Assembly (NCBI GenBank): GCA_037952775.1
Contig: JBANAY010000004.1
Location: 9,796,001 to 9,860,000, forward strand
Direction of reading: 5' to 3'
Length of the DNA: 64,000 bases
From: Clonostachys chloroleuca
Lineage: Eukaryota; Ascomycota; Sordariomycetes; Hypocreales; Bionectriaceae
The position numbers were made by a program, and so were the translations under genes. Under the pieces are notes generated by a model. It saw nothing but the letters and a program-made list of their open reading frames with translations, did no database searches and was not told the origin of the DNA. Of the stretch, positions 55,147-64,000 are shown piece by piece (the first letter of the stretch is position 1; each line of letters starts with the position of its first letter).

Positions 55147-56675
55147 GCTCTTGTTGCACAATGCCGAGTGGTTGAGCGCGTAAGGAGAGCCAGTTGTCTT
55201 GAACATTCTGTGAAGGAGTAGAGGGAGGGGTCTGGCGGATCAATGAATTGCTTTACATCTAATATCTGAATATCTGGGGATGAAGATGTAGACGGCAGGG
55301 ATAGATTCATACCGATAATACGAATATACCTAGCATTAATAGAGGCGTCAAGTTCAGAAGAAGTACCTGAGTGTTATGCAACGCGAGATTTACTGTGTAA
55401 GCTACCTACCTCTAGTCTTCTAGCATACATCTACTAAGTCGTACGCTTTTTTGCGGACGAACAGAGCACGCGTTGTAAAGGGGCTTTGAGAGCAGTCGAA
55501 AAGCTCATTGTAGGTCGCGGTAGTTATACTTACCAATCATAATGAGTCTAGACCTAGCTAGAGTATTGCGATGCAATGGAGATCAAAAGTACCTAGGTAT
55601 AGTCAGTTGTCTACACGTCTCGCACTACTTGGTTATCAACCCTCATTAGTAACAAATCAACCTTTGTCTTGCTATCACTTTTTTGGAATCACACAACTCA
55701 AGATGGCAAGTCTGTGGAGAAGATTTCTGTAATCGCTACCGCTGCTGCCAGTTGATGAGCCAATCCAACCTATCAGACCAGCCCGGTTTCACGAAGGTCT
55801 TCATGATAGAAGGGCTCGACTAGTAGAGATACTGGTGGCCATATCGCTTATCATTACTTGACAAAACTATCAATGGAACCTGGTCCTAGTTATTCGCACT
55901 CGTGTTTATCAATTGTATTTATAATAGAAACTATCATCTGACTAGAAGGTTTAGGTGTAGCTATCCGAACTGCCTCTTCGAACATCTTGGCACGCCCCTC
56001 GTATCCCCGCCTATCTCCAATGGCCGGGCATCGGCGGACTTTTGACAACAAAAGTTTCGGAGGCAGGTGAGCTAGATTGCCGAAATAGGTAGATGCAATT
56101 GAGTAATGACAGAGTCGAGCAGGAGTTGCAGCAACCCCCAACCCACCAGAACAGGCATCTTATTGGCGCGCACCCGCACACACCTCCAGTGATCAACATA
56201 CTCAATCTCCGGGATCGCACCATGCCTCATATTTAACTCGTGGCGAAGCAGTTCCCTGTGCCTATCAACTCCCCGTTCTGGCAGGTTCTTTTAGGCTCTG
56301 GTGGGGAGCAAGACTTGGCATGACTCCAGTGTGCCAGGTGTTACCAAGCCGGTCCCTCAAGAGGCACGCGAAATCCTTCAGAGAGCCGCCTCACACTTCC
56401 CCTTAGCTTCAAGTCCTAGTCAATAAGCATAAGGCCAAGCGCGAGAGGATTGGAGTGGGAGAAACACCGCCTAAAATAGCAACCCATTTTCAATGTCACA
56501 TACCTAACAAGGTGGAATGTTTCCCCACGGGCGTAAGTGAAACGCAGATGGCTTTGAAATACCATATATGTGGCGGTCCATCAAGAGCATAAATAGACCA
56601 AGTCTTTCCCCGTGAAGTTGTTCGTCACTCTTGGGACACTTATCCATCTTCCCGATAATTCAATAGCCGGTCATC
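55147..56675. other. intergenic, no gene seen
   Basis: 1.5 kb. No gene. A CATAAATAG box at 56588-56596 lies about 80 bp before the protease ATG. Confidence 0.5.
56588..56596 (+). promoter_or_regulatory. TATA-like box of the subtilase gene
   Basis: CATAAATAG, about 80 bp upstream of the ATG at 56676. Confidence 0.4.
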
Positions 56676-58038
<1,363 letters not shown>

Positions 58039-58679
58039 GCATTTGATAGATGGAGAAGATATCAAAATAGAAATGTATATTCCAATCAGACGTGAATAGA
58101 CCAGAAAGGTTGATCATCGCCATCGGGTGCTTGGTTTCTGCCTTTGGTCTCAACTTCTGGAGTGCAGCCCATTATATTACCTATGTACCTCGGCTCGTCT
58201 TGGGGATTTCAAGATACCTTAGGCACCTATGCGGTTTCTCTACTACAACTTATCGAAGCAGGATACTCCACCGAACACAGATGCATGTAGACACCGCGCA
58301 ACTCTTCCCAGTCACCTCATCATTCACCTCAGGCTCACTCGGTGCCAGCCTCGAGGGAACCATAGCGATTCAAGCACTAAATCACAACGGACTGTCCTGC
58401 GTATATACATCTACAGGGGCGTCAAATGGCCTCTGGTGCTGTAAAGCTGCCTGTACAGGTATGCACCTGCCTAACCACTTGCACCACTGGCAACGGCTCG
58501 CTAAATCACATCATGTTGGTCTGGGGCGTGCCTTCCTCGTCTCGCCTCACACTTCAAACCGGGCAAGTGCGCTCTGGCCTCAGCCGATTCCTCTCCTTCA
58601 GCTCAGCTCCAGCGAGCAAAAAAAAAACTCGTCGAATTCTTCTTCTTCACAAGAACTCGTTTGTTCTGTGTTGGAGTGC
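58039..58679. other. intergenic, open in one frame
   Basis: The frame of the next gene's first exon stays open upstream to 58092, but the added text has no motif and unusual composition, so I treat it as leader. Confidence 0.4.
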
Positions 58680-61600
58680 ATGGCGACGACAACCATGGAC
58701 CTAATCCCGCATTGCGCGCTCTGCGCAGGGAAGTTTAGAAACCATCACGGCGAGCATCCACCCCCAGGTCCTCTGCACTGGACTACAGTCGCCCGATCAG
58801 GTATGAATGATATTTCCCTCCGCGTTTACCTACTTTTTGCCAACTTTGTGATATTAATAATAAATAGTTCACGGGCCAGATGGACGCGAGGAAGACACTG
58901 TGCCACAAGTAACGGGCCTCGGCTATGTTACTCGACACCGTGTGGCAGCTCGCCTTGACTATGACACCGGTTATGCTGATGCTGTAGGAGAAGAAGAATT
59001 TCAGCTGCAGCACTTACTCTTCCCCATCGACAAAGTGAGAAACTTTAACATTCACGAACACTGTTGGCAGTCTCTACTCTGCCGAATCAAGACTGAAACC
59101 GGCTCTGAACCAGATCCCAGACGGGTCGGTGTCCTACTTTTCCACGTGTTGCATTCCCTCCCATGGGCGAGGCATGGGGCTTTAGTACCTGATCATGGAT
59201 TCTTTGGTGCCCTTAACCTACTTCAAACCGCCCGAGGTACATCGGATTTGATGGAGGACCCAGATCTGGGGATAACGCCAGTACTCGAAGTCAGCAGAGG
59301 CTTCACAAGGCCATCATTAGAGAGTATGATGGAGGCTGTTGAAGACATGGTCTCAGCCGATATGCCCCAGCAACCCAACACACCATCGAGTTGCGGCACG
59401 TTTGAAAAATTTCCAGACGAGCTAATCGTCCAGGTCTTTACTTTGCTTCCATCCAAAGACGTGTGCTCTCTGAGACTTTCCTGCCCACGCCTGGCTGCTC
59501 TCTCAGCCCCAAAGAATCTCCCTCAAGAATTTTGGGCCACTCGTTTTCTCCCTGACCGAGAGATGGGATTCCTTTCTTTCCCTACAAGCTTCTCAGCTAT
59601 ACGCCATCGAAACTGGATGGAAGTATACCAGTTATGTAAATTGATCATCAACGACGATCGCACTGCCATGGGCTTCAAGAATCGCCGGCGAATTTGGCAC
59701 TGCCTCGAGGATTTTTCCACCATTCTCAGTGCGTTATTGCAAGTCAATCTTCCCCCGTGGGAGGTTGTGAATCAGCTTTCGCCTTTCGGACATCTGGGAA
59801 GACGAGTGTCATGCCCTGAGCTCCCCGACCACTACGACACTCCGGAACCCTTTGGCCAGTATATCACGCTGGGTACTCGGCTTCGGAATGAATTTGTCGT
59901 TTTCCTGGAGAATGAAGGCCATTCTGATTCAATTTTGATAGAGATCTCTTCCATCTCTCTTGTACGCAGTACATACGTCTCGGGCATTCGAGTTTCTGTC
60001 CAATCCGCAGACGGTCAATCGAGCGTCACTGGACAGTGCGGTTGTATCAGCTCATCAAACCTGACATCAATTACTATCGGGCCTGGAGATTCAATTTCAA
60101 GTATTGATGTCTTCATTTCTGACTCTGGTATCCATTGTTTGAAGTTCTTCATCACTAGACATGATGGCCAAACATGCGCATACAGCGCTGGAATCGCGAG
60201 ATATCCTGGTTTAGTCGCCACGACAAAGCTGGTCCCGCAATCCGCGGCCATCGGGTTCGTTGTTGGGTTTGATGTATGTACCCATTTCAACCCCTTGACG
60301 TGGTCGTTCTATTATTAACCTTAGAGCACCAGCTTTATAAAGCCGTCTCGATCCAGCTCATCGAAGAAGCTTACATTCCAAGACCCATCTCGAAGGCCCC
60401 TGTCCTATGGAGCCCCCAGGTCCCATCTAAGTTAGAACCAAATAAGGACGGCCAACCTTCGTTGCCACCAGCATTCACCGTTAATCTCCACATTCCCTTG
60501 GGGGGACCAGATGGTTCCAGGCTGTCCTCTCTACGTTCTGTCACGGCTTACTTCCATGGGCGCACGGGCATATTTGGCCTTGAACTCGCATACGCGGAAG
60601 GAGACTCACTGTTATATGGCACTAAAGAGACTAAAGGGCAAAGGGGAGAATCGACAAGCTGTGTAGCCCAGACTTTTGTCATAGATGGGCCGAATTCAGA
60701 GAGAATCATGCTGCTCTCTCAGGGTTCTATGCTAAGCGACACCCCTGTGGTAGGCAACATTCAGGTATGGTCGGAATCCTTCACTCTACTCCTGTATTTT
60801 CACAATTCCGAAATGAGCAAACTCCTGGCTAACTCTGAGTCACCCAGGTTTGGACCAACTTTGGAAGACATTATACTTTTGGTGCTTCCAATGGCTACTC
60901 CGTCAAATACGGGGAGGTCATGCAAGGCCGAGGCCCCATTGAGTCCTTGATGGTCGAGGTCAAGGTAAGATTTTTACCCTTCATGAGGTCATCGTAAACC
61001 TGTATACAGCTGGCCATAACTAACTACGATGCAAAATAGTCCCCTGAGTGGCGGTTTATGAGTATCTCAACAGAGCATTTCGGACAGCCCTACACATCAA
61101 CGAACATCGTCATCAGACCGGGAAGCAGCCTACCTGCTACACCAGCCATGGTTCATGCCTGTTCGTGGATGCAACAGAGAGAAGGTTGTTGTTGTACCAC
61201 AGCGTGTCTAAAACGGATCCGCCGGATCCGCGTCTCTATGGGCACCGAAAGTGGAAGCTCACGTTCTAAGAACCATATAAGCGGCCTGTGGATTGAGTAC
61301 GAGGGCGGTAGAGGCGACGTAGTTGTTGGCCAGTGGGTGGAGGAGCGAACATGCTTTCAGCTCAACCCAGGCGAAAGAATTCTAGAAGTGGCAGTCTGGA
61401 CTACAATGGACGTGGAACTTTCACGTTCCATAGAGCGATTCGGAAAAGTTGTCGGCATTACGTTTACAACGACTCAGAATAAGTTCGAATTGCGCCTGCC
61501 GCAGCACAGCGGAGTTCCGCAATCGTATCTGCGGTACCATTCAACAGTTTTCGAAGATTTGGTACGTAATTCTTTTTCTCACTCTTTTAAACTAAACAGA

Positions 61601-62352
61601 TGTCCATTTACTCGAGCTAACATGACATATCTATCACAGGATTCGATTACGTGGGTATTTTGCGAGGCTATGGACGATGTCCAAGTTCGGATGAAGGCCA
61701 GTCCGTTCTTGTCAACTAAGATGCTTGTCTTGTCGCATGCAACTCGGACCGAGCGCCCATTGGATCTAGCTGAAGGGATCACACGACTTTATCTCTCTCC
61801 CCCCAGCCCGACATTCGATGCTTCTCTAGCGCACCACGTTGAGGCCGCCATGAGACATGAGTTTAACCGTGAAACTTTCTTCTTTATGAATGCGGACGAA
61901 AGCAAAAGGCTGTCATCAGTAGGGAGAATTGATATATCTTCCGATCGAAGTGGGAACTGGACTGGACTCGCTTTTCATTACCGTAACAGGCAATCAACTC
62001 GTCACGGCATACTCAACGGCAACCAGTTTTCAATGCAACTGGATTCCCTCCGAGGCGAGACATTCGCCGTCCTCGTCGTTTTCAACATGTTGGGTCATGG
62101 AAAAGGTTTCGGGGTACGACACCCATTCTGCACAGTCCTGACGTAACTCATCCGAGATAGCGCTAATACCCATTTACATTTCAGATTCAAACAACTCTAG
62201 GCCGCACGGCCAGGGCTGTGCCTCGCCAGGTTCCTATCCTGTCTGCTGCAGTCTTTGCGCTTCTGCCTGATGTGCAATTTCCCAGCGCAGAAGCGTTGGG
62301 TTGCAGGCAGGATCAGGTCCAGTATCACGGCTTTCCAGAGCAAGGCCCCTGA
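58680..62352 (+). CDS. F-box protein with jacalin-like beta-prism repeats
   Basis: Large probable substrate adaptor of an SCF ubiquitin ligase. Exons: 58680-58800, 58868-60273, 60333-60764, 60848-60964, 61040-61561, 61640-62113, 62185-62352. The N-terminus MATTTMDLIPHCALCAGKF resembles the small Cys motif that opens many fungal F-box proteins. The F-box is FEKFPDELIVQVFTLLPSKD with VCSLRLSCPRLAALS at about residue 165-215. Downstream, several beta-rich blocks follow, for instance LGGPDGSRLSSLRSVTAYFH with GIFGLELAYAEGDSLLYG, and HYTFGASNGYSVKYGEVMQ, which look like jacalin-type lectin domains; others (NHISGLWIEYEGGRGDVVVG) look like divergent copies. The stop is at 62350-62352. Two introns are multiples of three and read through. 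The beta-prism part presumably recognises targets; sugar binding is untested. Confidence 0.8.
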
Positions 62353-62403
62353 TGATTATGTCCCGGAGAAGTGTGTGGGAATATGGGTGGTATCTCCTTC
62401 CCA

Positions 62404-62627
62404 CCGCTCGTCATCCGAAATCGAGGATGTAGGCCCCATATACATGTGATGTGTACTCGCCGCTCAGCATCCGAATCAAGGATGTAGGTCTGATATACAT
62501 GTGGCTGGGTTCTCACCGCTCGGCATCCAAAATTGGTGGTATAGGTATACATACATGTGAATGGGCTCTTACTGCTCGGGATTCAAAATTCAGAGTGTAG
62601 GTCTAATATACATGTGGATGGAGTTAA
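62404..62627. repeat. 56-bp minisatellite, four units
   Basis: Four head-to-tail copies start at 62404, 62460, 62516 and 62572 with an exact 56-bp period. Each has CCGCTCGGCATCC-like starts, a GATGTAGGTCTGATA-like middle and ATACATGTG near the end, with several substitutions between copies. It begins 52 bp after the F-box stop codon. Confidence 0.88.
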
Positions 62628-64000
62628 TTTCATAGTGTTAGCTTTTACTGAGATAGTTGATGTAATGGGCACCACGGCTTATCAGCTGTGATCAGGAGAA
62701 TGAAAAGCATTTGAAGTTTTAAGAAAGTCTTACCTCTATGTTACGTGATATCGTATGAACATCCAACAATGGATCGGAAGCTCGAAAGGGTCAACATTTG
62801 ATCGACATAGTAAGTGAGAGAGCTATGCAGCTGCTGGAAAAAAAAGGGGGGGGGGGGGGGGGGGGGAAATTCTCAAACACCAAGAATTTAACAACTTGAC
62901 ACCATACCCAGTATCACAACACATTAAACTTCAGTATTTTTGCCCAGCTACGAGGCTTGTGCCCAGCCGTACATGTTCAACACCAAAAATGGCTGTACTC
63001 AGCTGCATATAAGGTTTAATACCAAAGGCTGTGCCCGGCAATGACTCTTTCGTCGGCATGACTCCTTTCATGAACCTTGAGATGCTGCTTTATTTGATCA
63101 ACATATGGGCGAATTCTCGTCAAATTATAGACTGCTCTGCCTATCCTCGAGCCTGAACCTTACATAAAACGAAAGCGCTCCAGATAGGCTCTACTCCAAG
63201 GCACAAATCCAATCAGCAGTCCAAGATCGTTCTTCTCGTTTGGCATCGTGTCAATGTCCCGAACGATCGCTAAGCCAATAATCTCCCTTTGTAATTCTCC
63301 AACCGACAGACAGCCCTTAGTATTTCCCGTGATTTCCGATGCTTTAAGTCTGCCGATAAGGGGAAGTAACATTTTTTGCAGGACACACAGACCGTCGCCC
63401 TCACAGACGCCCTGTTTACCTGCACCCGTAAGACGAACCAGCCCAGCCTGACCACAAAGAATTTCCTTCCAAAGAGCTCAGAGAGCAGATCAACCGAATC
63501 AGTGAGGATCATTTGAGGCTCAGGAGATAGGCTTCTTTATCCGACGCCGATGCGTGCTGTTTCGGCTCGGTTCCCTGGAGCAGGACAGAGGTACTGGCTT
63601 CAGTCTTAGGACACATTCGGGTACGACTTCGACACTCGGAGGTCTCTTGTAATGTCTAGAAGGGTGTGTATGTTGGTATATGTTAGCGGCATCTGTCGTG
63701 TGGCGTTGGGTAGAGGAGTGTCATGGTTATCACTTGCCTCCTGGTTAACAACGCCTGCTTTGCAAATCTGCCGTAGCCGCTTGGGAGTGACTAGCACCAG
63801 GCGGTGACCAATCTGAGTATGCAAGCCTTCAAAGTCGGATGTGCAGCTTCCATCTCATCCAATACTCTACCCCCGTCGCGGTCAGTGGTGGGTGCCAAGC
63901 TGTTGGTGTGAGCCTCCGAGATTGAGGATATTTTGTCACATCGGGAGTTCGCTCGCTCTGGAAACCCGGGCAGCAGTCCGCCATGGTTATGAGTCTTATT
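62628..64000. other. end of window, no gene seen
   Basis: Apart from the purine tract, only short frames without motifs on both strands. Confidence 0.45.
62838..62866. repeat. A8G21 homopurine tract
   Basis: Eight A then 21 G in a row on the plus strand. Such tracts are length-unstable and hard to sequence, so the count may be inexact. Confidence 0.85.

Noticed and set aside
58092..58679. In-frame upstream extension of the F-box protein
   Set aside because: Text is unlike any family, and the Cys-motif start at 58680 matches the expected N-terminus.

Overview
The window is nuclear DNA of a filamentous ascomycete (Pezizomycotina; I cannot fix the genus). Genes are interrupted by 45-90 bp introns with GTANGT donors. 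Two regulators carry Zn2Cys6 fungal DNA-binding domains, and fungal-only families are present (HET-domain protein, PTH11-like rhodopsin-fold membrane protein, proteinase K-like subtilase, JEN carboxylate transporter). A 7 kb AT-rich block shows repeat-induced point mutation (RIP), including TGG-to-TAG changes.

Layout. 1-24.7 kb is gene-bearing: a Ure2-like glutathione S-transferase, a thioredoxin-like protein with a degenerate active site, a repeat-motif orphan protein, a secreted intradiol dioxygenase, an LRR-like relic, a broken Lys/Glu-rich ORF, a JEN-type carboxylate transporter and a small protein resembling the RNA polymerase II CTD. Next comes a row of decayed genes (serine/threonine dehydratase, rhamnosidase-like C-terminus, amino-acid-permease-like C-terminus), then a divergent regulator/transporter pair. 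25.1-32.1 kb is a nested transposon block: inverted-repeat arms, three copies of a 0.86-0.9 kb element, two copies of a ~170 bp element, RIP-damaged Ty3/gypsy pol with a chromodomain, and an un-RIPed 178 bp solo LTR-like insertion with a perfect 5-bp target duplication.

32.2-49 kb is accessory in character: an intact Zn2Cys6 regulator at the transposon edge, an ankyrin pseudogene, a secreted AttH/kievitone-hydratase-like protein, small or broken genes, and a HET-ankyrin gene split by a one-base deletion in a G run. 49-62.4 kb returns to ordinary gene density: an MFS exporter, a rhodopsin-fold membrane protein, a small secreted protein, a secreted subtilase and a large F-box protein with jacalin-like repeats, followed by a 56-bp minisatellite and an A8G21 tract.

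How the parts relate. I see no biosynthetic backbone gene (PKS, NRPS, terpene cyclase), so this is not a recognisable metabolite cluster. The clearest functional unit is the divergent regulator/MFS pair at 20.8-24.7 kb. Secreted or surface-facing products recur (dioxygenase, AttH-like protein, small secreted protein, subtilase, PTH11-like receptor), which suits a host- or substrate-associated lifestyle; that is inference. Several genes are broken by one- or two-base changes, which may be real decay or assembly error; reads should be checked before calling them pseudogenes.
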